Assembly: GCA_016293495.1 (NCBI GenBank)
Contig: JAEDED010000016.1
Location: forward strand, 1-51,820
Source of the DNA: Treponema sp.
GTDB lineage: Bacteria; Spirochaetota; Spirochaetia; Treponematales; Treponemataceae
Reading direction: 5' to 3'
DNA: 51,820 bases
A program made the translations under genes and the position numbers. This document shows positions 1-7,546 of the stretch, piece after piece. The stretch's first letter is position 1; every line of letters starts with the position of its first letter. The notes under the pieces are model-generated. The model searched no databases. It saw only the letters and a program-made list of their open reading frames with translations, and was not told the DNA's origin.

Positions 1-16
1 TTTCCTGCCCGGAAGA

Positions 17-142
17 CTATAGGAGTTTCACACTTGTTGATGAAGCCTCAAAAATAATTGCGATAATAGCAATAAAAATCAATGCAATTAAAAAGTGCTG
101 TGCGAATGTTAAGTGTGAAAGTGAAATTAAAATTTCTGCCAT
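17..142 (-). CDS. Possible 41-residue single-pass membrane protein
   Basis: This short reading frame starts with ATG at 142 and stops with TAG at 19-17. The protein begins MAEILISLSHL and then has one strongly hydrophobic stretch (FLIALIFIAIIAIIF, about residues 18-32) with a short polar tail, so it would be a small inner-membrane protein. No Shine-Dalgarno precedes it. An extended -10 (TGtTAAATT) ends 6 nt before the ATG and TTGACG lies 17 nt further upstream, so the predicted transcript starts on the ATG. It is divergent from murC. I recognise no family. The promoter is the main support, and the frame could be the start of an untranslated RNA instead. Confidence 0.4.
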   Translation of the reverse strand: MAEILISLSHLTFAQHFLIALIFIAIIAIIFEASSTSVKLL

Positions 143-148
143 GTTTTT

Positions 149-177
149 AATTTAACACACACGAAGTCAGTCGTCAA
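149..177 (-). promoter_or_regulatory. Sigma70-type promoter for the 41-residue ORF
   Basis: On the minus strand the -35 is TTGACG (177-172), the spacer is 17 nt, and the -10 is TAAATT (154-149) preceded by TGt. The expected start site is at 142, the A of the ORF's ATG. Confidence 0.5.
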
Positions 178-259
178 TTTTTTGCATGACTTCAAAGTTA
201 AAAAAATCTTCAGCATATTATTTTAATGTCAAATTACGGATTATTAAAATCTTTCTTAA

Positions 260-288
260 TTGCCCAAATTCCTCAAAAAGAATATACT
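260..288 (+). promoter_or_regulatory. murC promoter, predicted leaderless
   Basis: The -35 is TTGCCC (260-265), the spacer is 17 nt and the -10 is TATACT (283-288). Six bases separate the -10 from the murC ATG at 295, so the start site should be the A of ATG. AAGGA abuts the ATG directly, too close to act as a ribosome-binding site. Confidence 0.6.
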
Positions 289-294
289 TAAGGA

Positions 295-1803
295 ATGAAA
301 AACCAGTTACCAGAAAACCTTAAAGGCGTGCACATTCACTTTGTCGGAATCAAAGGAACAGGAATGGCAGCGCTTGTTGAAATCTTATTCCACGCGGGAG
401 CTGTAATCACAGGAAGTGATGTAAGTGAACGTTTCTATACTGACGAAATTATTGAAAAGCTCGGGCTTAAAGCTCTCGAGTTTTCTGAAAATAATATTAC
501 TGACGACGTTCAGTACGTAATATATTCTTCTGCATACAATCTTGATAAAAATCCAGACCTTATTGCAGCTGTAAAGAAAAATGTTCCATGCCTTTTATAC
601 ACACAGGCATTAGGGAATTATTCAGAACGTGCATTTTCTTGCGGAATCTGCGGCGTTCACGGAAAGACAAGTACAACCGGTTTAACTGGAACTATCTTGA
701 AGGAACTTGATCTTCCTGTTCAGGTACTTGCCGGAAGTATCATCAATTCTTTTGGCGCAACCTGTACTTACACATCTCCTTTAATTTCAAAACTTGAACC
801 AGGTGAAAAAAAATATTTTGTTGCTGAAACCTGTGAATATCAGAGACACTTTATGTCATTCTGCCCGAGAAAGATTATCTTAACTTCAGTAGAACCTGAC
901 CATCAGGATTATTATCCGACTTATGAAGATATCCGCGAAGCCTTCATTGATTACATTTGCAAATTACCTGAAGGTGGAGACGTAATTTACTGCGCTGACG
1001 ATAAAGGGGCAGTTGATACAGTCTCAATCGTAAAAACAAAAAGAGCTGACATAAACTACATTCCATACGGCGAAAAGGCTGAAGGCGAGTACAAACTGAC
1101 ATTCGGTAAAGTTGAAAATGAAAGGAACTGCTTTAGCGTAAAGCTTTTCGAAAATTCTTCAAACCCGGAATTTGCCCTTTCGATTCCGGGCCGTCACGAG
1201 GTTCTTGATGCCTGTGCTGCAACAGCCCTTGTCTGCCAGCTTTTACGCGACAAAGGTCTTGAACCTTCATCTTATGCAAAACAGATTGCACAGGGACTTC
1301 TGAACTTTACCGGCGGTAAACGCCGAAGCGAAATAGTAGGGCGCCTTAAATCAAAATCAGGGAACGACGTTGTAGTTCTTGACGACTACGGCCATCATCC
1401 GACAGCAGTAAAAACTACGCTTGAAGGTTTCAGGGAATTTTACAAAGGACGCAAAATCATCGTAGATTTTATGAGCCACACATACAGCCGCACACAAGCA
1501 CTTCTTAAAGAATTTGCCTCAAGCTTTGAAAGTGCCGACGAAGTTATCCTTCACAAAATCTATTCTTCTGCCCGCGAAAAACCTGAAGATTTTACAATAA
1601 CCGGAAAAACTTTGTACGAAGAAGTGCTTAAAACTGGTAAAGACAAGAATACTGTTCATTATTACGAAGAAATTCTTGATGCAAAAGACTTTGTAATGGC
1701 AGAACTTGAAAAAACATTGGATTCAAAATATCCTGACGGATATCTTTTTGTAACAATGGGTGCCGGCGACAACTGGAAGTTGGGTAAGGCCATTTTAGGC
1801 TAA
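295..1803 (+). CDS. murC: UDP-N-acetylmuramate--L-alanine ligase MurC
   Basis: MurC is the cytoplasmic ATP-dependent ligase that adds L-alanine to UDP-MurNAc, the first residue of the peptidoglycan stem peptide. The 502-residue product has the Mur-ligase layout. An N-terminal UDP-binding Rossmann domain carries GIKGTGM (near residue 18). The central domain has the P-loop GVHGKTSTT (near 119) and a conserved VEPDHQDYY segment. The C-terminal domain has the DDYGHHPTAV motif (near 365) typical of MurC and Mpl. Length is slightly above the usual 450-490. No other mur gene is nearby. The gene ends in a bidirectional terminator facing the convergent CNNM gene. Mpl is the main alternative, but MurC is more likely in a bacterium that must make its own peptidoglycan. 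Confidence 0.88.
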   Translation: MKNQLPENLKGVHIHFVGIKGTGMAALVEILFHAGAVITGSDVSERFYTDEIIEKLGLKALEFSENNITDDVQYVIYSSAYNLDKNPDLIAAVKKNVPCLLYTQALGNYSERAFSCGICGVHGKTSTTGLTGTILKELDLPVQVLAGSIINSFGATCTYTSPLISKLEPGEKKYFVAETCEYQRHFMSFCPRKIILTSVEPDHQDYYPTYEDIREAFIDYICKLPEGGDVIYCADDKGAVDTVSIVKTKRADINYIPYGEKAEGEYKLTFGKVENERNCFSVKLFENSSNPEFALSIPGRHEVLDACAATALVCQLLRDKGLEPSSYAKQIAQGLLNFTGGKRRSEIVGRLKSKSGNDVVVLDDYGHHPTAVKTTLEGFREFYKGRKIIVDFMSHTYSRTQALLKEFASSFESADEVILHKIYSSAREKPEDFTITGKTLYEEVLKTGKDKNTVHYYEEILDAKDFVMAELEKTLDSKYPDGYLFVTMGAGDNWKLGKAILG

Positions 1804-1860
1804 GAACTAAAGACAGGATAATGAACAGTTTGTTTGTTATTAAATATAGATATTCAAATA

Positions 1861-1912
1861 AAAAGTGGTCATTCGAAATGAGGTAAAACTAATCACAATG
1901 ACCACTTTTTTT
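1861..1912. terminator. Bidirectional terminator between murC and the CNNM gene
   Basis: A 13-bp perfect stem pairs 1861-1873 (AAAAGTGGTCATT) with 1897-1909 around a 23-nt loop. A T run follows on the plus strand and an A run precedes it, so it can stop both converging transcripts. Confidence 0.8.
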
Positions 1913-1916
1913 GTCT

Positions 1917-3176
1917 TTAATTATCTTTAAATACCTGGATTTTGAGTACCTTGCGTACAGTTGATTTTAAGACTTCAATTGTGAAATTTTCAAATTCAAA
2001 TTTCTGACCATTTACAGGAATGTCTCCTGCAAGTTCAATTACCCAGCCGCTGACTGTATTTGCGTCATAATTTTCTGCTTTTTCAGGATCAATTCCGAGA
2101 ACCTCGAAAGCTGTATCAAGCGGCGCATTTCCGTCAAATACAAAATGGCTATCAGAGATCTTTCTGTGGAGCGTGATTTTTTCATCGTGTTCATCGTAGA
2201 TTTCACCTACAAGCTCTTCGATAATGTCTTCAATTGTGACGATTCCCAAAGTTCCGCCGTATTCGTCCATTACGATTGCAATCTGGCTTCGCTTGTTTTG
2301 AAGGTTTTTCAAAAGCTTTGAAATCTTTGTATGTTCAGTAGTAAAATGAGCTTCCTGTACAATGTCAGAAAGCTGACCTGTTTTTTCTGTATAGATGCGG
2401 TAAAAGTCTTTGATGTGAATGATGCCTACAATTGTGTCGATTGAATCTTTGTAAACAGGTAAGCGGGAATGTCCCGATTTTTGGAATGCTTTAAGAATCT
2501 CTTCAGGTTCTTCATGAATTTCAACGGCAGTCATATTAACTCGCGGTGTAAAAATATCACCGACTTCAAGATCGTCAAATTCAATTACTGAACGGATGAG
2601 CTTTGTTTCATTTTCCTTGAGCGTTCCGTCTTCTTCAGCTTCTTCAACAAAAGTCATGATTTCATCTTCTGTGATTACTTCTTCTTTATTAAGGCCGAAA
2701 ATTTTTCCTACAAGCCACTGCCATCCGCAGAGCAGAAGATTGAACGGATAGAGAATATAGTAAAGGCTGATGATGAAAGGGTATAAGGCCATTGCAATTT
2801 TTTCAGGATAAGTTTTAGCAATGTACTTTGGTGTAATTTCCCCGAAAATCAAAACCGCCACTGTAACAACTGCAGTTGAAATTACTGCAGAATCAACAGC
2901 CGGGTTAATCAAAAGTTTTGCGAATAAAATTGTTGCGATTGCAGACGCAGAAAGATTTACAATGTTGTTTCCGAGAAGAATTGTACTTAAAAGATTGTCA
3001 AAACGGTTTTCGGCAAGATCAAGAACTTTACCGGCACGTTTGTTTCCATTTGTAAAAAGTGTTCTGAGTTTGATTTTTGAAGCGCATGAATACGCAGTTT
3101 CTGTAGCAGAAAAAAATCCCGAAAGAAAAATCAGGGCGATAAGAGAAATTAATAAGCTCGCGGACCCGGCAGGCAT
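1917..3176 (-). CDS. CNNM/CorC-type membrane protein with CBS pair (DUF21 family)
   Basis: The 419-residue protein has the three-part CNNM/HlyC layout. Residues about 5-160 form a DUF21 membrane domain with several helices (first LLISLIALIFLSGFFSATETA). A cytoplasmic CBS-domain pair follows (about 200-330, with FTPRVNMTAV and VGIIHIKDF, then MDEYGGTLGIVTIEDIIEELVG). A CorC/HlyC C-terminal domain closes the protein (about 340-419, VSGWVIELAGDIP). Family members export or handle magnesium or cobalt and sense nucleotides through the CBS pair. The old hemolysin label is not supported functionally. The gene stands alone and has its own promoter and a leader of about 113 nt that holds a terminator-like hairpin. 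Confidence 0.85.
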   Translation of the reverse strand: MPAGSASLLISLIALIFLSGFFSATETAYSCASKIKLRTLFTNGNKRAGKVLDLAENRFDNLLSTILLGNNIVNLSASAIATILFAKLLINPAVDSAVISTAVVTVAVLIFGEITPKYIAKTYPEKIAMALYPFIISLYYILYPFNLLLCGWQWLVGKIFGLNKEEVITEDEIMTFVEEAEEDGTLKENETKLIRSVIEFDDLEVGDIFTPRVNMTAVEIHEEPEEILKAFQKSGHSRLPVYKDSIDTIVGIIHIKDFYRIYTEKTGQLSDIVQEAHFTTEHTKISKLLKNLQNKRSQIAIVMDEYGGTLGIVTIEDIIEELVGEIYDEHDEKITLHRKISDSHFVFDGNAPLDTAFEVLGIDPEKAENYDANTVSGWVIELAGDIPVNGQKFEFENFTIEVLKSTVRKVLKIQVFKDN

Positions 3177-3289
3177 AAAGCATAAATCCTAAAAATAAAA
3201 TAAGAGGAAGAAAATCCTCTTTAAGTCACCAAAACTTAAGGTTAAGTTCCTAGAGAAGCTCGAGAAGAAAAACCTCAAATCTGATACTT
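3177..3289 (-). promoter_or_regulatory. Structured 5' leader of the CNNM gene, possible attenuator
   Basis: The predicted start near 3289 gives a leader of about 113 nt. In minus-strand order it holds a near-palindrome AACTTAA-CC-TTAAGTT (3248-3233), then a 7-bp hairpin AAGAGGA-TTTTCT-TCCTCTT (3221-3202) followed by the U-rich run ATTTTATTTTT. A weak Shine-Dalgarno, TAGGA, lies 12 nt before the ATG. A stem plus U tract just ahead of a start codon resembles an intrinsic attenuator. I do not recognise a known riboswitch class here. Confidence 0.4.
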
Positions 3290-3295
3290 ATACTA

Positions 3296-3324
3296 AATAT
3301 ATCACATTCATCTATTCTTGTCAT
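3296..3324 (-). promoter_or_regulatory. Promoter of the CNNM gene
   Basis: On the minus strand the -35 is ATGACA (3324-3319), the spacer is 17 nt and the -10 is TATATT (3301-3296). Confidence 0.5.
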
Positions 3325-3430
3325 TATTTTTCATAAGAAGTAAAATATAGAAATAATAAATATTAATTTTTACAAAAATATTTTTAAAAAAACAAATTTT
3401 ATAAAAAAAAAATTATATAAATATTTTCTG
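3325..3430. other. Very A/T-rich gene-free spacer upstream of yicC
   Basis: This stretch is almost entirely A and T, with phased A and T tracts such as TATTTTTAAAAAAACAAATTTTATAAAA. It holds no reading frame. It probably contains the yicC promoter and may be intrinsically curved; I cannot assign unique -35 and -10 boxes because many candidates overlap. Confidence 0.5.
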
Positions 3431-3439
3431 GAGTTCCTT

Positions 3440-4306
3440 ATGACCTCGATGACCGGATATTCTTACGTTGAAAAAAACACAGAAACTTCAACAGTTTCCG
3501 TAGAAATCAAATCTGTTAATTCACGCTTTTTAGATCTTACAATCAATCTTCCACCATATTTGAATCAGCTGGAATCTTCTTTCCGTGCAGTGATTTCAGA
3601 AAAAGTTGTCCGTGGAAAAGTCGATGTTTACATTCGCGTTAAAGAAACAGAATCTGATGTCGAAATTGCCGCTGACACAAATGCCGCCAAAGCTTACCTT
3701 GAGGCAATCAAAAAGATTTCTGACGTGTGCGGTTATTCCCAGGATATTCCGTTAAGCCTTATCATAAATCAGCCTGGCGTTTTGAACACAAACAAAAATT
3801 ATGATGTTGAAAAATACAACGATTTGATTCTTCCTGTTTTAAAGGAATCTTTGGACAAATTCAATTCTGACAGAAATCGTGAAGGCGAGAATCTTAAAAA
3901 AGATCTTCTTTCAAAACTTGATAAGCTTTCAGAATGTGCATCGTTTTTTAAGGAATGGCAACCAAAAATGGAAGGCATTTTCAAAGAAACAATAACAGCC
4001 AAGTTCAAGGAACTTCTGGCCGACCAGGTTGACGAAAACCGCATTATGACAGAAACTGCAGCAATGCTTGTTAAATACACAATCAATGAAGAAATCGTAA
4101 GACTTCACAGTCACCTTGCCGCAATGAAAACTGAAATCGAAAACAATCCTGCACCAGGAAAGCGCCTCGATTTTCTCTGCCAGGAAATCAACCGCGAAAT
4201 CAACACAATCGGAAGCAAAAATCAGTTTGCAGAAGTCGGCGCAATGGTAATCAACGCAAAAGACGCAATCGAAAATATCCGCGAACAGTCAAAGAACGTG
4301 GAATAA
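3440..4306 (+). CDS. YicC/YloC-family endoribonuclease
   Basis: This is a 288-residue YicC-family protein. It starts with the diagnostic N-terminus MTSMTGYSYVE and contains EIKSVNSRFLDL (about residues 22-33). The C-terminal DUF1732 region has GKRLDFLCQEINREINTIGSK (in two parts, about 240-260) and ends with the usual VKxAIENIREQ-like helix. Members act as cytoplasmic endoribonucleases in several bacteria. The length matches the family (about 290). The start is fixed by GGAG 8 nt upstream. The next gene is a nucleotide-kinase-like gene 55 bp downstream, with no terminator between, so the two are probably co-transcribed. In many bacteria yicC sits next to a nucleotide kinase (gmk). Confidence 0.88.
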   Translation: MTSMTGYSYVEKNTETSTVSVEIKSVNSRFLDLTINLPPYLNQLESSFRAVISEKVVRGKVDVYIRVKETESDVEIAADTNAAKAYLEAIKKISDVCGYSQDIPLSLIINQPGVLNTNKNYDVEKYNDLILPVLKESLDKFNSDRNREGENLKKDLLSKLDKLSECASFFKEWQPKMEGIFKETITAKFKELLADQVDENRIMTETAAMLVKYTINEEIVRLHSHLAAMKTEIENNPAPGKRLDFLCQEINREINTIGSKNQFAEVGAMVINAKDAIENIREQSKNVE

Positions 4307-4361
4307 TTTAAGCGCAAACCGAAATTCACATAAACAGAAAATATAACCCAAGGAGATAAAT

Positions 4362-4922
4362 ATGGCATTCAAAATCAAAGACGGAAAAGAAGTAAGAATC
4401 GCAATCTCAGGAAAATCAGGCTGCGGAAACACAACTGTAAGCACACTGCTTTCAGAAATACTCGGAATCAAATTAATTAACTACACATTCCGCACATTAG
4501 CCCAGGAACGCGGTATGACACTTGCACAGGTTATCGAAAATGCAAAAACTGATGACAGCTACGACAAATACACAGACACACATCAGGTAGAACTTGCAAA
4601 AGCTGAATCCTGCGTTCTCGGAAGCCGCCTTGCAATCTGGATGTTAAAAGAAGCAGATATTAAGGTATACCTCAAACTTGACGAAGATACCCGCGCAAAA
4701 AGAATCTTAAACCGCGAAGGCGGCGACCTTGAAGAAATCAAAAAGTTCACCAAGATGCGAGACTCAGAAGATACAAGACGTTACAAGGAATTGTACAATA
4801 TCGACAACTGTTCATACGACTTCGTAGACGTAGAAATCGACACAGGCGTAAATAACCCTGAACAGGTTGCTTCAATCATCTTAGAAAAATTGAAAGAAAA
4901 AGGATTAGTTGAAGAAGTATAA
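4362..4922 (+). CDS. Cytidylate-kinase-like P-loop protein
   Basis: This 186-residue P-loop NTPase resembles the archaeal-type cytidylate kinase family, which phosphorylates CMP or dCMP. The Walker A region reads SGKSGCGNTT (about residues 16-25), so the usual lysine of GxGKST is replaced by asparagine. Archaeal-type members are also known with a non-lysine residue there. A LID-like segment follows (RAKRILNREGGDLEEI, about 110-125), with a conserved YNID motif near 147. A strong AAGGAG ribosome-binding site lies 7 nt before the ATG. Whether it is a true CMP kinase or a kinase-like regulator cannot be told from sequence alone. Confidence 0.72.
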   Translation: MAFKIKDGKEVRIAISGKSGCGNTTVSTLLSEILGIKLINYTFRTLAQERGMTLAQVIENAKTDDSYDKYTDTHQVELAKAESCVLGSRLAIWMLKEADIKVYLKLDEDTRAKRILNREGGDLEEIKKFTKMRDSEDTRRYKELYNIDNCSYDFVDVEIDTGVNNPEQVASIILEKLKEKGLVEEV

Positions 4923-4928
4923 AACCAA

Positions 4929-4960
4929 AATCCCGCGTCAAATCACGCGGGATTTTTTTA
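4929..4960 (+). terminator. Terminator of the yicC / kinase-like operon
   Basis: The stem AATCCCGCGT (4929-4938) pairs with ACGCGGGATT (4945-4954) around a 6-nt loop and is followed by a T run to 4959. Confidence 0.88.
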
Positions 4961-4980
4961 TATCCACAAAGCCGGGACAA

Positions 4981-5204
4981 GGGGTGCAACCCCAAAGACA
5001 GTCCAGAGTGCAACTCTGGTTGTGCAAGAAAGAAGGGGGAGTTTGAGGGGGAAGAGAACCGCGCTTCGAAAGTAGTGGTTCTCTTCCCATTCAAGAGGCC
5101 GGTTAATGACCCCCAGCCCTTAGTCCAACGCCCGACAGGGCGGACTCGAGTTCCAGGAACCTTCCTGGAATCGATTCCATGCCCCTTCCTGGAACCTAAA
5201 GTCT
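4981..5204. repeat. Intergenic block of consecutive hairpins
   Basis: This gene-free 220-bp block is much more GC-rich than its flanks. It contains GGGG-TGCAA-CCCC (4981-4993) and CCAGAG-TGCAA-CTCTGG (5003-5019), two hairpins with the same loop. A perfect 12-bp stem pairs 5049-5060 with 5077-5088. A bulged hairpin AGTCC/GCCC-GACA-GGGC/GGACT spans 5122-5146, and TTCCAGGA-ACCT-TCCTGGAA spans 5151-5170. A further copy of CCTTCCTGGAA lies at 5184-5194. It has no reading frame. It looks like a structured intergenic repeat element, but copy number in the genome cannot be judged from here. Confidence 0.6.
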
Positions 5205-5212
5205 GTTAAGAC

Positions 5213-5746
5213 TTAATATTTAGAGTCAGCATAGCCAACCCATCCATCTTTTTCGATCAATGCTTTTTCAAAGCCGTCTAATCTGAATGGGTAGCTTACT
5301 GAAAGGCTTCCTGCAATGAGTTTAACTTTTGCAGTACCGTCATCGTTGATTACGATTTTACATTCTGTATCTTTATCAGCAAATTTAACGAACATATCTT
5401 CGATAGACTTTTTGTCCATTTCAATTGCGAGCATTCCACAGTTATACATGTTCTGACGGAAGATGCGGGCAAAGTTATTTGCAACTACAACATAGATTCC
5501 GTTTACTTCGAGAGCCCAAGGTGCGTGTTCACGTGAAGAACCACAACCGAAGTTTTCTCTTGTAATGATAACTTTCTTTCCCAAAATGTCTGTTTTTGGA
5601 TTAAAGCCTTCAAGCTTGAGGTCTTCAAGCAGATATGGCTGTAATGCCTGTTTAGTATTTTCTGTCAAATACTTTGCAGGAATAATTTCGTCTGTGTTGA
5701 TATCAGAACGATCCAAAAAGAGTACGTTTCCACCAAACTGTTTCAT
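5213..5746 (-). CDS. leuD: 3-isopropylmalate dehydratase small subunit LeuD
   Basis: The 177-residue protein is the swivel-domain small subunit of the isopropylmalate isomerase used in leucine synthesis. It shows the family motifs FLDRSDINTDEIIPAKYL (about residues 9-26), the GCGSSREHAPWAL substrate-loop motif (about 67-79) and ANNFARIFRQNMYNCGM (about 90-106). A clear AAGGAG lies 8 nt before the ATG. It follows leuC by 13 bp, so the pair is one operon. No other leu gene is in the window. A related hydro-lyase such as 2,3-dimethylmalate or homoaconitate dehydratase cannot be excluded from sequence alone. Confidence 0.85.
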   Translation of the reverse strand: MKQFGGNVLFLDRSDINTDEIIPAKYLTENTKQALQPYLLEDLKLEGFNPKTDILGKKVIITRENFGCGSSREHAPWALEVNGIYVVVANNFARIFRQNMYNCGMLAIEMDKKSIEDMFVKFADKDTECKIVINDDGTAKVKLIAGSLSVSYPFRLDGFEKALIEKDGWVGYADSKY

Positions 5747-5759
5747 ATATATTCACTCC

Positions 5760-7043
5760 TTATTTGTAGAGAGGTGAGTTAGTAATTGTTCCAGCAATTG
5801 CAGTAGCAGCAGCAGATGCCGGGCTCATTAAGTGTACCATTCCACCTTTTCCCATTCTACCATTAAAGTTACGGTTTGTGGTAGATGCACAAACTTCACC
5901 TTCAGCAAGTACACCGTTTGACATACCGAGACATGCACCACAAGTTGGGTTAGTTACACAGAATCCTGCATCCATGAAGATGTCGATGATTCCTTCCTGC
6001 AAAGCCATTTTGTAAATCTTTGGTGTAGCAGGGGAAACGATTCCGCGTACTCCAGGGGCGATGTGTTTGCCTTTGAGAACTTCAGCAGCGATACGAAGGT
6101 CAGAAATACGACCGTTTGTACAGCTTCCGATGTAGATCTGGTTAACTTTAGTTCCTGCAAGTTCTCTTACAGTCTTAACCTGGTCTGGTTTATAGTTGAT
6201 TGTAGCAAGTGGTTCAAGGTCAGACAAATCGTATGTGTATACTTTTTCGTATTCAGCATCGTCGTCAGAACGCCACTGTTTATATGCTTCAATAGCAGCT
6301 TCTTTTGTTTTGTATTCGTCCTGAATGAATTCCCAGAGGTATTCAACTGTTTTTTCATCAGGGAAACAGATACCGCTTGTAGCACCAGCTTCAACAGCCA
6401 TGTTACAGATTGTCATTCTTTCTTCCATTCCGAAGTTGTCAACAACTGGACCTGTAAATTCTACTACACAGTTTGTAGCACCGTTTACACCGATTTTAGA
6501 AATGAGGAAGAGAATAACATCTTTTGCATAAACGCCGTCTTTAAGTTTTCCGTTCAAAACAAACTTGATTGATTTTGGTTCTTTGAATGAACAAACACCT
6601 TTTAAAATTCCAACTTCAAGGTCAGTTGTTCCAACACCAGCAGCAAAAGCACCGAATGCACCATGAGTACAAGTATGGCTGTCTCCCATGATTACTGTGT
6701 AACCTGGACGAACAAATCCTTTTTCAGGGAAGATAGCGTGACAAACACCGTTTGCACCGATATCAAAGAAGTCTTTAATTTTATTTCTGCAAGCCCATTC
6801 ACGAAGGATTTTTTCCTGTGTAGCAGTCTTGCTGTCTTTAGCTGGAGTTACGTGGTCGATAACAGCTTTGATTTTTGTAGGATCGAAAACGCGGTCCTTG
6901 TCTCTTTCTACTAAGTCTGTAATTGCAATTGGAGTAGTGATTTCGTGACAGAATACACGGTCAAGTTTGAGAACGTATGTATCTGCAAATGGTTTTTCTA
7001 CTAAGTGTGATTCAAAAATTTTCTGAGCGATAGTCTTTCCCAT
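5760..7043 (-). CDS. leuC: 3-isopropylmalate dehydratase large subunit LeuC
   Basis: This 427-residue aconitase-superfamily protein holds the catalytic [4Fe-4S] cluster that isomerises 2- to 3-isopropylmalate. It has GDSHTCTHGAFGAFAAGVGTTD (in the region 119-140), the first cluster ligand in IGSCTNGR (near 307) and the CVTNPTCGACLGM motif (about 365-377). The length fits the short, archaeal-type LeuC (about 420) rather than the 465-residue enterobacterial form. AAGGGAG lies 11 nt before the start. The substrate could be a related tertiary hydroxy acid. Confidence 0.86.
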   Translation of the reverse strand: MGKTIAQKIFESHLVEKPFADTYVLKLDRVFCHEITTPIAITDLVERDKDRVFDPTKIKAVIDHVTPAKDSKTATQEKILREWACRNKIKDFFDIGANGVCHAIFPEKGFVRPGYTVIMGDSHTCTHGAFGAFAAGVGTTDLEVGILKGVCSFKEPKSIKFVLNGKLKDGVYAKDVILFLISKIGVNGATNCVVEFTGPVVDNFGMEERMTICNMAVEAGATSGICFPDEKTVEYLWEFIQDEYKTKEAAIEAYKQWRSDDDAEYEKVYTYDLSDLEPLATINYKPDQVKTVRELAGTKVNQIYIGSCTNGRISDLRIAAEVLKGKHIAPGVRGIVSPATPKIYKMALQEGIIDIFMDAGFCVTNPTCGACLGMSNGVLAEGEVCASTTNRNFNGRMGKGGMVHLMSPASAAATAIAGTITNSPLYK

Positions 7044-7082
7044 AAAATTTATTCTCCCTTAAATTATTTATTCTTATTAAAA

Positions 7083-7111
7083 ATATTAAATATAATTAAA
7101 CAAAAAGTCAA
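7083..7111 (-). promoter_or_regulatory. leuCD promoter
   Basis: On the minus strand: TTGACT (7111-7106), 17-nt spacer, TAATAT (7088-7083). It sits directly after the terminator of the upstream HMA-like gene. Confidence 0.55.
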
Positions 7112-7118
7112 GCGTAAA

Positions 7119-7169
7119 CAAAAAATATGCACCGGCTTTCAATTATTACTTGAATAACCAGTGCATATT
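7119..7169 (-). terminator. Terminator of the HMA-like gene
   Basis: A 9-bp stem pairs AATATGCAC (7169-7161 on the minus strand) with GTGCATATT (7132-7124), and T residues follow on the minus strand. Confidence 0.65.
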
Positions 7170-7187
7170 ATTTAATGAATGCTGAAA

Positions 7188-7397
7188 TCAGCCTAAAACT
7201 TGAACACCATTAGCTTCGATTGCTGAAGTGATTGCAGCTTCTATACCACCAACACCTTCATCAAAATCTACTAGTACCTGTGCCTTTAATGCATTTGCTG
7301 TGCAACTTGTTACACCGGCAATAGCACTTACTGCTGCTCCTACTTTATTAGCTGAATCATCATCGAACATTCCAGCAACATATATCTTTTTCTGCAT
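7188..7397 (-). CDS. Small HMA-fold-like protein lacking the metal-binding CxxC
   Basis: The 69-residue product has the length and pattern of a heavy-metal-associated (CopZ/HMA) domain. It starts with KKIYVAGMFDDDSANKVGAAV and continues with a VxSCTANALKAQVLVDF strand segment and a C-terminal AITSAIEANG helix. In true metal chaperones GMxCxxC binds the ion; here that loop reads GMFDDDS, so both cysteines are gone. One cysteine remains near residue 32. It has its own promoter, Shine-Dalgarno (TAGGAG) and terminator, so it is a single-gene unit. It could be a non-metal HMA-fold partner protein. Function is unknown. Confidence 0.7.
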   Translation of the reverse strand: MQKKIYVAGMFDDDSANKVGAAVSAIAGVTSCTANALKAQVLVDFDEGVGGIEAAITSAIEANGVQVLG

Positions 7398-7420
7398 GAG
7401 TCAAGACTCCTATTTCTTCT

Positions 7421-7449
7421 ATTATAGAATGATACATTCAATTTAGCAA
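7421..7449 (-). promoter_or_regulatory. Promoter of the HMA-like gene
   Basis: On the minus strand: TTGCTA (7449-7444), 17-nt spacer, TATAAT (7426-7421). Confidence 0.6.
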
Positions 7450-7546
7450 GCAGGAATTTGCACATTTCTCAATTATCTCAAAAATATCCAAATGAATTTT
7501 GTAATATTTTAGGTGAAAATAATTATACTGCCAAAATTTATTCACT

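Noticed and set aside
290..294. AAGGA directly before the murC ATG as a ribosome-binding site
   Set aside because: The spacing is zero, which cannot work for Shine-Dalgarno pairing.
1917..3176. Hemolysin label for the CNNM-type gene
   Set aside because: Family evidence supports a CBS-regulated ion-transport-type membrane protein, not a toxin.
4981..5204. Insertion-sequence remnant
   Set aside because: No transposase frame or terminal repeat pair with target duplication is visible.
6063..6572. A 169-codon plus-strand frame opposite leuC
   Set aside because: Its Phe/Ser/Cys-rich translation is typical of an antisense shadow; leuC motifs cover the same region.
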